DNA of 64,000 bases, from contig VCCP01000001.1 in NCBI GenBank assembly GCA_005765155.1, forward strand, positions 6,448,001 to 6,512,000, read 5' to 3'. This stretch comes from Zelopaecilomyces penicillatus (taxonomy: Eukaryota > Ascomycota > Sordariomycetes > Hypocreales > Pseudodiploosporaceae). Shown here one piece after another: positions 23,757 to 35,100 of the stretch (position 1 is the first letter of the stretch; each line of letters starts with the position of its first letter). Below the pieces are notes generated by a model. It was given only the letters and a program-made list of their open reading frames with translations. It was not told the DNA's origin and did no database searches. A program made the position numbers and the translations under genes.

Positions 23757-24442
23757 TCAGGCCTTCTCTCCTTGAATGGTAGCCATTATTCGGCGCTGAT
23801 GCTTGCTAGCCCGAAATTCCAAATACCAAATCCCCTGCCATGTTCCCGTGGCCTACTTTGACGTCAGCCTTGGAAGTCTTGACTAGAGAGGATGGGGAGG
23901 GAAAGGGATCATACAAGCTGCCCATCTTTGATAGGGATAGTGAGGCTTGCGCCTACCAATGCGGACTTGATATGAGCCTATGAGCTGTTAGATGGGGAGG
24001 ATTCTTCAGTCACACAATCCGCTAGAGGATCTCACAGGCATATCATCGGGGCCTTCGGCGCTGTTGAGAAGATAAGTCAGTCGAAAGGCTATTGTATGCA
24101 GGATATGTAGCAGTTCTATCACATACTCATGGCGGTACAGTGCTTCACCCTTGGGGCCTGCCTCTGGAGCAATTCGGTCAAGAGCATCGCTCATGTCTGC
24201 TCTCACATCTGCATCCCCTTGATTGATTGTCCTAACATTAGAATCTTTTTACCACATCCAGAGTGGAGAAGCATACAGTTCTCATTTAGACTAAGTCCAC
24301 AGCTCGTGTGCTGTATAAACAAATGCAACAACCCAACTTTGTAATTTCGAATCTCCGGCAAGGCAGAAATAACTTGGTCTGTGATGAGATAGGAGCCACG
24401 CGACTTGGCTGGCATGTTGATTTGCTTCTGAAACCACGTCAT
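23757..24442 (-). CDS. YjbQ/UPF0047-family protein (secondary thiamine-phosphate synthase type)
   Basis: Five exons, 24442-24277, 24217-24127, 24060-24036, 23977-23915 and 23852-23757, give 146 residues, the usual family length. Joined, they rebuild every conserved block: TWFQKQINMPAKSRG, FIQHTSCGLSLNEN, W-DADVRADMSDALDRI, EGPDDMP-AHIKSAL and TGTWQGIWYLEFRASKHQR. All four introns are GT-AG and 58-66 nt, and the third exon is only 25 nt. I chose the ATG at 24442, in CACCATG context and starting at the family N-terminus. An in-frame ATG at 24616 would add 58 residues with a strong hydrophobic stretch, but that stretch is pyrimidine-rich and may be 5' UTR. Bacterial relatives complement thiamine-phosphate synthase loss. 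The physiological substrate in fungi is not known to me. Confidence 0.88.
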
Positions 24443-25125
24443 GGTGAGATGGGACGGATCACTCTCCACGGGCGTTGTTGCCGAACGAGAGGAGAATAGC
24501 AGACTAAAGGGCAGTGTCCAAGCAAGATGGAACAAATTAGGAAATAATGAGAGGAATAGAAATGAAATTAGGAGGATAGTCGTTGTCGTTGAAATGCTGT
24601 GGGACGGTTGCGGCATCTTGTGTGGAAGTCAATGATGTATGAGGGGTGGGGGGCGTTGAAATCCCTAGGTTTGCCATAAGCGGGGCCGATGGTAGGGAAT
24701 ATAGTGGTGTGCTGATAGGTAGGAAGCATGTTCATTCGATGGCTCCTACGTCCAATACATTCGAGCCCACGACAGATCAATTGCACATTTGATGAGGTAC
24801 TCTAGCCTCCAGGGCAAGCCAAACTTATATCAGCAGCGGGAGGTTAGCGTTCTCAGTAGCTCTGTTCTTCGGAAGCGCAGCAGTTCATCAAAATTCCCTA
24901 ACAGAGTTCGTAGCTTAAACAGCCAGTCGCACACCAATTAACAAAACAAGCAAGTATCAGCGTCCCAGAAATTGGTGGACAATATGTACAATGGTTGTAA
25001 ATTCCGTTTTTAATTCACGAGGACTAATACATAGAGAGCCCCAAAGTCTATTGCAGTATCGACCCTCTAACCCGCAGGCGGCCCAACGTAATGCTGCCGT
25101 AACTTCCGCTCAAAGAAAATGCGCA
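24443..25125. other. Upstream region of the YjbQ-like gene
   Basis: About 680 bases up to the stop codon of NDUFS6 on the same strand. It includes the possible N-terminal extension frame (24443-24616) and the promoter of the YjbQ-like gene. Nothing else is recognised. Confidence 0.5.
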
Positions 25126-25728
25126 TTATGACAGAGGGTAGGAGGTCTCAGGTAGAGACTCAAGATGCTTCCTGTGATGTTCGTTCGCCTATCCTTAGGT
25201 TAGCCATCAACCCAAAATCTATTGTGCTCATGTTAAGGCATACAAAGGGTATGCCGCAATAATTGCAAGTGCATATTTCGGGCTTATCGGTATTGATGAA
25301 GATTCTGGGGTGACCAGAGGGGCCACCACCACCTTCGCATGATACTATACGGTCGTGGGTCCATCGTACAGGCTCCTTGTGCACCATTTCCATTGCTGAA
25401 TAGGGTTGAGGCTATCCTAACGTCAATACTTTGTGACTGGCGGAATCGGGTGTCGTCAGCGCTATACCTGAACATCAAAGTCGGTTTGTTCGAACCGGGG
25501 ACCGGTCATGGCCTTTGATCGTGGCTTCTGGTTTCGTGTCCAGACGTCTAACCGGTTAGGTGCTTGTCCAATATTCTTGGTTTCGGACTCGATAACCGCA
25601 GCGGTTTCGCCCTGGGAGCTAGCAGGGACGGCTGCATCGTAATGGTGCGCGGAGATTGTGAATGCTCGTCGTGGAGCGCGCAGGCTGCGCGCAAGCGTGC
25701 CAATCGCTCTCAATTGAGAAGTCGCCAT
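25126..25728 (-). CDS. NDUFS6: NDUFS6-type 13-kDa subunit of complex I
   Basis: Three exons, 25728-25468, 25411-25244 and 25188-25126, give 163 residues. The start is the ATG at 25728, opening an Arg/Ala/Ser-rich mitochondrial presequence (RAIGTLARSLRAPRRAF). The middle has RLDVWTRNQKPRSKAMTGPR and the first intron joins FDVQ to PQPYSAMEMVHKEPVRW. The zinc site is SCEGGGGPSGHPRIFIN plus CNYCG, giving the Cys-His-Cys-Cys ligands expected. The last intron follows GIPF and the final exon reads ANEHHRKHLESLPETS, a standard fungal C-terminus. In the matrix arm of complex I this subunit binds zinc and is added late in assembly. It shares a 308-bp divergent promoter with the MPP6-like gene. Confidence 0.93.
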
Positions 25729-26036
25729 CGTCCTAGGGCTTTTGAATCGAGTAAACAGTGGGCATCTGAGGTGCTCCGTTCGATGTGGCACTGGTTCTGA
25801 GGTAGGAGGTGTCGTGAAGGTCTTCGAAAGGTCCGGAACAACACTGTTCCGAACACGCCTAACATCGTTGAATCTGTATGTCAAGGCCAGTGGAAAGCTC
25901 AAATTATTTCTGTCCCGCAATTGTGATACCAATACAACCACCGTGGTTCTGGAATCAAAGTACTGTCAAAGACTCTCACTAAATTATTTCTGCATTTTTC
26001 TATCTTCAACGATCATCAATTCCATAAGCCTTTGCC
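25729..26036. promoter_or_regulatory. Divergent promoter, NDUFS6 and MPP6-like gene
   Basis: 308 bases between two start codons on opposite strands. Both genes must use this interval, so co-regulation of a respiratory subunit and an exosome cofactor is possible. No element is assigned. Confidence 0.6.
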
Positions 26037-26916
26037 ATGGCTCCCGAAACGCCGAAGGCTGTCTCTTCGAGACTTTTAACAATGAAGTTTATGCAGAGAG
26101 CTGTCGCGTCCGCTGCAACACCTGAATCACCCGACTCCAAGCCACCTTCAAACAAGAAACGACGACTCGAAAACTCACCAGCACAGGGCCGGGTGGACGC
26201 ATTTTTTGATCAGGCTTCAATTCAGGCTGCCATCAACGAACAGGAAGCGATTAGACAAGCCGCACTAGCAAAGCATTCTGCTTCTGACTCGCATTGGATA
26301 CTCAAGACTTCCGGAAATCAGTCAAACACTTCAGAGAACAGCAAACCGTCACTCAATATCCTTTACGTCGGATATGGGGATATTGATTCTGCCAACGAAT
26401 CTGGGGGCAACGAAGACGAACCCCAAAGCGGACGAACAGCTACACGAAAGTACAAGGAATCCAAGAACAAGGCATGGTTGACCATTACACACTTGTAAAT
26501 TCTTGCACAGGCTGACCGTATTTTAGAAATCAGAATCTCTCCAGAAATCGCAGGATAATAGTGATGACAGCTCAAGTGATGACTCTTCCGGTGACTCTGA
26601 CGACTCCAGCGGCAGACGCAAGAGTAGACATTCGGGCTCTGCAGCGGATTTACAGGGACAACAAAACCGTTCACGCTCTCAATCGCAGACTAGACACACT
26701 GCTGCAAGCGCAAAGGTGAAGGAGCTTCGCGACAAGCGAAAAAAGAAGGATATCCACCTAAACAAGATAACGTCAATTTCTTCTGGAGGTGGTAAGTCAG
26801 CATCTCATGGGACCCCAAACAGCCAGTCTCAAAAGTGCTACAATTGTCAGCAACCGGGGCATAAAGCCTCTGAATGCCCCCGGCCAAGGACAAAAAACCC
26901 TTCCAGAAAGCCATAA
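26037..26916 (+). CDS. MPP6: MPP6-like nuclear exosome cofactor with CCHC zinc knuckle
   Basis: Two exons, 26037-26471 and 26527-26916, give 274 residues. Near the N-terminus LLTMKFMQRA matches the MPP6 signature (LLxMKFMQR), which docks on the exosome, and a HW pair near residue 84 resembles the second conserved spot. The middle is acidic and Ser-rich, then Arg/Lys-rich (KELRDKRKKKD). Residues 249-262 (CYNCQQPGHKASEC) are a perfect CCHC zinc knuckle. The intron has no GT donor that keeps the frame. A GC donor (AAG|GCATGG) with branch GCTGACC and acceptor TTTTAG gives a 55-nt phase-0 intron. A 32-nt GT alternative seems too short. In yeast and man MPP6 binds the nuclear exosome and helps recruit Mtr4. 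That role is inferred here. Confidence 0.8.
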
Positions 26917-29900
26917 TGGAGCCAACAACCTGGAAAAGGGGCTGTCCCTTGATGATGCCTGGTGTACGAGTTAGCCCATGAGGTCCATTCTGATCGCATA
27001 ACGTCCTTTCTGACAACCCTTATCACCTCTGAACCACAAGCCATGATGCATACCCTGGATTGCCAGGCCCAAAAAAACAAACCAAACACATTAAGCTCTT
27101 ATGCCGAGGTGTTTTCAACTTCGGGCCAATACGATGTGAGCATGTAGCCCCTGACTACTTGAACTGGTTAGAGGATGGATGTGCACGAAATGTTTAGGCA
27201 TTTACTGCACCGTCAATGTAGGTGTTCTCCATCACCTTTGGCAGCAAACAGCACATGTTCAGTGACTTGAAATATATCTCATACTGGAGCCATCAACCAA
27301 CCCTGGGCATATCTCTTCCAATCGCAAGAGCGCTCTTTGACAATGAGGTAGTGGGTTGTTATTGTGGATATTTTGTCCCACGAGAATCATGCTGCTTGAG
27401 TGAACTTTACCCAATTATACCTGTTCTTTTGGGGGGGCGCCCAACCGTTTGTCTCAAGGTTTGTTCATGCTTAGCCTGGAGGTATGGTACCAGAATGGAT
27501 GTTTTCATGGCTCTAGTGAGCCGATGGTCGTGTGGCTTTCTCACTTCCCATGCAAAAAGGCTCTCATACTGGCTTGGCAATGCCATTGCTTTCCGATTTG
27601 GGACATAGAAGCCGATATCCGTGATGCCACACACAAAAGGCCTTGAGGCTTGGGTCGACGCCATTTGCGTCAAAATAAGTAGATAGTGGGAGCGGCGCTA
27701 CTTGTGTTTGATAGGAACCAATAGCTACTGCAGGCGCACCTCCACGGTGAAATGGGTGCATGTGTGCCCTTTTAATAATAATAATAATGAATTTCCTGTT
27801 ATTCTTGCCTGGACCTGGTACAAGCAAAGCAACAGTCGCAGCGGAACCATATCATGTGAAGGCTGCCCAAAACGAATGCCCCCTTTTTTTTCTGTGCTCC
27901 CCCTCTAGTGAATGACACCTTCTCCTTTGACGGCCTGCACTTTGGCAAATAAGAGCGGCCTTTTTGTTTACCCAGCATTATTGTGAGAGGAATTTGGCGA
28001 AGGAAGAATTGGGCGTTGCAAAAGCTCCTTTGTTAGCCCTGTTTGGTGCAAAGAGTATGAGAGACGATGTTCCTTTTCAACGACTTTTTCTCTCACTTCA
28101 CCACTATACACGTAATGATTCCGATTGAGTGGGCTGGAGACCCTTGTTTTGGCCGGTATGCATCATCAAGCGACTCGGCCCACAACGAGCGCCTGAGAGG
28201 GCTATGCATTATCGAAATCAGGGCTCACTACGTAACGGCTTGGTCTTTACACACAGAGAGGGCTTATGTATTTTCATGCTGGTTGTCCTTTTGGGGTCTC
28301 CATCAGACTAATAAGGGTGGTCTCACACACACATAATTGATGTACCTACATTGGTGGCTGCAATCTGCAAGGGCACCGTCAACAGGTCCAGGCCTCCATA
28401 CTATTGGGCTTGCTCAGCTTGCTGGGGTCTTGGTTGGTGGTTGTTCCTAATATGAGTTGGCAGAGCCCTTTTAGTAACAAACGCCACGCCGAGATCAAGT
28501 ACCTTGATGGAGTAACCCACCCAATTCCTTCAGCAGACAAGGAGAAAGGGGCAAAACACCACCTTAAAAAACATATAATTCCCAAGGGAAGGGATGCCGA
28601 CTATGGGGGTTGGGAACGGTCTCGGGGTTACACTGGCAAACCATGACACCCTCATGAACAACGGGCAGACCGTCTCGGTGCATGGTGAGACCGTTGTGGT
28701 TGAGTTGAAGCGCGGGGGTCAAACACACAAAACAGGGTTCACGTTAACAACCTGTGTCGTTGCCTTGTCAGCCTCTCAATGCAACCCTCGGCAGATCCAA
28801 TCATGGCACACCAGGGTTGACAGGTTGCCAGACTTGGCATTGAAAAGCCGATTAGCACCGGCCAGAAGGGGGAGAGAGAGAAGCATTTGGTGCCCGGCAG
28901 TTCTGGGCCGGGGGGTGTGGCGTCCGTTCCCAAGTGCAGGTTGGGCCAGCAAATCGCATCGATCTTACAGCGGCGAGCACCCTGGCCTCTGCATGGAGGA
29001 ACAGACACCACATACTTGCCAGGATATTACGAAGCACATTATAATAATATAGGTACATACATAGCTTACGGTTATAATACGATGATTTTCCCATGGAGAC
29101 GGATAGTTGCGATTTGGCAGCGCTCTCAGCCGCGGACCTCGCTTCAGAACTGCCTAGGCTGAAGTTGACAGATGCCTGTCTGGCGAGGCAGTGGAAGCCC
29201 CGTCACAAAAAATCAAGCATGTGAAGCACCAACTTGGGGCACACCGAACAACACCCAGCAAAGGATCGTGGCATCCAAAATGGGTTCGTCAGGATAAATA
29301 TGGCGTGTTTTAACTTGGCGGCTGTGCCTGTAGATGTCCTCCATTTGCTGAAGTGGTTCAGTCACCCTATGCCATCGTTATTAGATCATCAAGCTTTAGG
29401 ATGACGAAGGGCCGCCAAGTTGCTTAGGGAAAGGCAGAAAGAAAAAAACACAACTCAGCATTACGGGGCCTGCAAGTACAGGGGAAAGGAATAATGTCGA
29501 AAGAATCAATAGTTGCTTGTTTGATAAGCTTTGCTGCTAGCTGCCTCTGAGACGGTTGACTGCATGCCTGTCGGAGCAATGATTATGGAATGGTACCGTA
29601 GCGAAACCTCACGAGGCTGGTGCCATGTAGTAGGTAGTAGTCGGTATCTCCTTTTCAACATTATGCCGTGTTTCAACTTCCGACCGTGAAAAGCACCAGG
29701 CCATGCATTGATTGCTGGCAGTCGGTGACTTCGGAAACGACTGCCCGACACACAAGGTGGTGAAAATAACCTCAACCTGCCTTATGCCAGGGTCACCAAA
29801 TCATACCTCAGTTTGATGACGCAGTTACTATTAAGCCGTCGAATTAGTAGGGACTTAATATGCAATACTAGCAAATCCTATGTATAAGTTGCAGAGGAAT

Positions 29901-32188
29901 GCTTTACCATGTGTATCAACATTCCGAAGATGGCATAACACTGCAGCTATCAAAAAGATCTCCATATCGCAATGTGCCGCAGATGCAGGCAGTCAGTCCG
30001 CAATCTTGTCTCACGGACCTTTGTTTTTGATCATCTTGGCACAAGGCACCATCAGAGCATTTTCATCACCCCGTTAGTGACAGGCTGTCTGGTCTGAGAG
30101 CAAGCCTGGCAAAGGAATATCACGAAGCCTATTGATGAGGTTGGTCAAAAATGCACATGCCCCCGCTCCCACCCCTTACCTGAAGTCACCGTTACACTGT
30201 ATATGAAGTTCCTGCAGATGAGAGCGTCCAGGGTTTACTCACATGGGGCCATGTAGAGAGCAGCAGGTAGATCGGATCGTGTCCCAGGGTGTGCTGGTCA
30301 AAGCATCCTTCCCAGAAAGAAGGGAGAAACGACGACGGTAGTAGGGATATGAAACGAGTACACTCAATTGTAAGCACGCACAGGTCAATTTGGCGTAGGG
30401 CCATGGGCAGTGTCGTTGATGCAATTGCCAAGCAAACAACATCAAGAACAGTGCGCTTCTTTGATGCATCAAACACGACTATCATAGCTGGGGTGCTAGT
30501 TCTCAGAACAAAGACGGCAATAGCGAATAGAATTCTGCGTGATGATCCCAATCGGTGGGAGAGGCAATTTTTTTCTTCCTCTTTGATTTTTGCAATGGCG
30601 TCTGATTTCTCCAACGTCCCTCGAAAAGGGGTTTGCATAAAGTCCACTTCCCCGGGATCTGCAAAAGGCTCTAGCATCTCTCCATTCCTTGCCCATAGCT
30701 CAAGGCACGTATCAGCCGCCAGGCAACTCGCCTCTCAGCGGCAGCAACCTGCCCTATCAGTCCATTCCGGCGTCGTCTTGATAATGGGACACACAAATCC
30801 AACGAGGTCGGCGGATATTGGGTGGCACGGGTCGGAACGGGCCTCTGACGGAGGATAAGTTTCCAGAACGCATGAGGTGTGGTTAGGGGAACAGTATGCA
30901 TTCCATGTCAATGATGGGATAGGTGCAGGTGCTGTCGATAACTGGTGGTACGCTCTCAGGGGTCGGAAGCGCCTAACGCGTGCATTTTAGGTACCTACCT
31001 ACCTAAAGTTACGCCGGTATGCCGTCGGTCGGGTATCTACAGTGGTGGACTCTCTAATTATAGGTGTAGATGCTTGGGTGCCTACAGTTGGGTTAGTACC
31101 TACCAAGGTAGCTTGGTACACTTACTGGCGCTACTGCCTAAGGTAATAACAACACGCTGTTTATGTGAGGAAGTGTTGACGATTCTCTTCATCAGGGTAA
31201 GTTTGGTTAGCGAGAGACTATATATGCTGAGCACCGCTTCCAATGGCTGGATACCAATACCATTGTCATGATACAGTGATTGAGATGATTGAAGTAGCCC
31301 TTGTCCTCAAACTCTGCTGATTTATTGCAGCGACGGGAGGGCAGCTTCCGCGTTTAGTTCATCACAGCAATTCTTTCCTCTATTACTTGTCCCGTCCTTG
31401 TCGCAGGAGTGGTTGGCGAGTACTGTAGTGAGGTACCTGCCTACCCACCAAGGTTCTCAGTCTGCGTATATGTGCAATCCTCCCCCCACTATCGTATCGA
31501 CCCAAGAGGTGCGTGGCCTTATATTCCAACAGCAGCCTCCCTCCTCCCTTTGTTGAATTCGAAGCACGCAACAGTTTCCCATCATCACATACGGGAGAAA
31601 TCTGTGATGTGGACACGCGACGGCTAGTATTTCAAGCATGCTCACAGTAATACCGTGCAGTATATATAGTCAGTCCTAGCTGCTCCCACCGCACGACATC
31701 GACTCTAGTTCCAACACCACCTCCTCAACTTCCAACCCCCTACAACTATCACCAACCACCATTCAACCATCAAACGTCTGCATCTGCCGTCAATTATCCC
31801 AGCCGCTTGTTGCACCCACTTGGCTGTCTCAATCGACCCGCACGGACCCATCATTGTCGCCTGTAGTCAACGTCAACAAAAAGCCGGGTCAGCTTATTGT
31901 GCTCTTCTTTGTAGCCCACTCTTCTCAGTCTGTGACTACTGGGTGCTAAGGGAGGCAAGTGGCGCCAACCCCACCAAACTAATCTGTCGGAGCAAGCTTC
32001 ACACCGCAACCGCCGATTTGGGTCAGCCTACTGTAGCCTGTGTGGCTGCTACTACCCAAGCAGTGCTGCTCACCAATCTACTACAACTTCCTCTAACATA
32101 CCTACAAGGCTACACACTCTGCTATTCCATCATCTTCGCTGTCGTGTCCTGCGTCCATTCGCGACCTAGCTGCTGCAGAACCACCGAG
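26917..32188. other. Gene-free region of about 5 kb, ending in the M16 peptidase promoter and leader
   Basis: No open frame has a domain, presequence or splice partner I recognise. The longest (30192-30677 on -, 161 codons, with an overlapping frame on +) lacks family features. It contains AGGTACCT/ACCTACCT blocks at 30988-31006, 31091-31110 and 31432-31450. A TATATATAG box at 31661 is followed by about 520 bases without any ATG up to the peptidase start, which suggests a long 5' UTR. I see no terminal inverted repeats or transposase remnants. Confidence 0.45.
31661..31669 (+). promoter_or_regulatory. TATA-like box upstream of the M16 peptidase
   Basis: TATATATAG followed by pyrimidine-rich, ATG-free sequence. 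Position is consistent with a core promoter giving a leader of about 500 nt. No transcript data support it. Confidence 0.4.
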
Positions 32189-35100
32189 ATGCCTCCCCCC
32201 ACGCCACAGGCGCACGCACAGGCACCACCCCAAAGCAACGCTGGGGCGCCTTCATCAGCGCGGGACCTCACTTCGTCGTCCGTTGTTCTCTTGACGGACC
32301 AGCTCGAGAAGCCCTCCCTAGACGATCGTGATTACCGCGTTGTCCGTTTGGAGAACGGACTCGAGGCTCTGCTTGTTCATGACCTTGAGACTGACAAGGC
32401 TAGCGCTGCCCTCGACGTTCATGTCGGAAACTTCAGCGATGAGGAGGGCATGCCCGGGATGGCCCACGCTGTGGAACATGTAAGATACACACCATAGCTT
32501 CACAATCTGCCCTCCAGCCGCTAACCATTGCACAACAACAGCTACTTTTCATGGGCACCAAAAAGTTTCCCATAGAAAATGAATACGGGCAGTACTTATC
32601 CGCCAACTCCGGCAGCTCCAACGCTTACACGGCCGCGACATCAACCAACTACTACTTCGATGTAGCAGCCAAACCGGCCAATAACGATGCTCCCTCAGAT
32701 TCCAACCCATCGCCGTTGCGCGAAGCTCTCGATCGCTTTGCACAGTTCTTCATTGAGCCGCTGTTCTTATCAAGCACGTTGGATCGCGAGCTCAAGGCCG
32801 TTGATTCCGAAAACAAGAAGAATCTGCAAAACGATACATGGCGCCTCCATCAACTGGATAAGTCACTATCAAATCCCAACCATCCCTATTGTCATTTTTC
32901 TACCGGTAACTTGGAAGTTTTGAAGAACCTTCCTGAGGCACAGGGGATCAACGTGAGAGACAAGTTCATGGAATTTCATGATAAACACTACTCTGCGAAC
33001 CGGATGAAGCTCGTTATTCTAGGCCGGGAGCCTCTTGATGTTCTGCAGAAATGGACGGTGGAGCTGTTTTCAGCTATTCCTAACAAAAACTTACCTCCAA
33101 ATCGATGGACTGATGAGGTTCCGTTCCGGAAGAGCGAGATTGGAATCCAATGGTTTGCAAAGCCCGTAATGGATACGAGAGAGCTGAACCTATGCTTTCC
33201 TTTCATCGACGAGGAATTACTATTTGAGTCACAACCCAGCAGATACATTACGCATCTTGTTGGCCATGAGGGTCCCGGAAGCATCATGTCGTACATAAAG
33301 AATAAAGGATGGGCTAACAGCCTTTCTGCTGGTGCTTACCCCATATGCCCCGGTACCCCTGGCACATTTGAAATCCAAATCCGATTGACCGAAGAGGTAA
33401 GCTAACCTTTTGCCCTTTTTCTTTTTCAATTTTTTCTCCTTCCAAGCCAAGGCTATTATAGGGCTGGTTTGGGTTTTCGTTTTTCTTTTTTGGTGATTCA
33501 TCTCTAACACATTGTTATAGGGCTTAAAGGTGTATCCTGAAATCGTCAAGATCTTTTTCCAATACGTTTCTCTTCTGCGCGAAAGTCCCCCCCAAGACTG
33601 GATCTTTCAGGAGCAGAAAGGAATGGCAGAGGTGGACTTCAAGTTCAAACAGAAAACCCCTGCCAGCCGCTTCACAAGCAGAGTCAGTTCTGTGATGCAA
33701 AAGCCTTTGCCTCGAGAGTGGCTGTTAAGCGGACAGAGCCGGCTACGGTCTTTTGATGCTAAATTGGTAGAGCAGGCTCTAACCCTTCTGCGCCCGGACA
33801 ATCTCCGTCTGAATATTGTTTCTCGTACCTTCCCAGGCAAATGGGACAAGAAAGAGAAATGGTACGGCACAGAGTATCACCATGAAAGAATACCCGAAGA
33901 CCTCATGGAGGAATGGAAGCAAGCAGTCTCAACTCCTCGTGACAGAAGGTTACCTGCGCTTCATTTACCCCATAAGAACAACTTCATCCCCAACAAACTC
34001 GAGGTAGAGAAGAAGGAAGTCGCTGAGCCTGCCCTCGCGCCTCGTGTGCTCCGAAACGACGCAGAGGCGCGGACCTGGTGGAAGAAAGACGATGCATTCT
34101 GGGTTCCCCGTGCCAATGTCGTCGTCAGCTTGAAAAGTCCAATCATTTACGCCTCTCCAGAAAACAGCGTCAAGGCAAGGCTATTCACTGAGCTCGTCCG
34201 TGATGCACTGGAAGAGTATTCATACGATGCAGAGCTTGCTGGCCTCCAATACACCGTATCACTTGATTCTCGCGGTTTGTTTCTAGACCTATCTGGGTAC
34301 AACGACAAGTTGCCTGTGTTGTTGGAGCAGGTTGCTGTGACAATGCGAGATCTTGAAATCAAGGATGACCGATTTGGTATTGTCAAGGAACGTCTCACCC
34401 GTGGGTACGATAATTGGCAACTGCAATCTTCTTATCAACAGGTTGGTGACTATATATCTTGGCTCAATGCGGAGCGGGATTATATTGTGGAAGAACTTGC
34501 CTTGGAGCTCCGAGGCATCACGGCAGACGCCGTCAGACAGTTCCACAAACAGATGCTGTCCCAATTACACATTGAGGTCTACGCCCATGGCAATATGTAC
34601 AAAGGAGATGCTTTGCGGATAACCGATATGGTTGAGTCCACGCTCAAGCCTCGGCTATTGCCTAATACCCAGTGGCCCATTATACGATCCTTGATCCTGC
34701 CTCCCGGCTCTAACTATGTGTACAAGAAGACGCTCAAGGATCCAGCCAACATCAACCACTGTGTCGAAACATGGTTCTATGTTGGTGACAGAGGCGATCG
34801 CTTGGTTCGGGCAAAGACTCTACTGGTCGATCAGATGATTCACGAGCCAGCATTTGACCAGCTCAGGACCAAGGAACAACTTGGATACATTGTCTTTGCG
34901 AGTATACGAAGTTTTGCTACCACATGCGGCCTCCGCTTTCTAATTCAGAGTGAGAAAACGCCCGAATACTTGGACAATCGCATCGAAGCATTCTTGGTTC
35001 AGTTTGGTGAAACTTTAGAGAAGATGTCCGAATCGGACTTTGAGGGTCACAAGCGAAGCCTCATTAACAAGCGACTTGAAAAGCTAAGAAATCTCGACCA

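Noticed and set aside
30192..30858. Overlapping open frames on both strands, the minus one of 161 codons with hydrophobic segments
   Set aside because: No family resemblance and no splice partner, with an equally long frame on the opposite strand. More likely chance.
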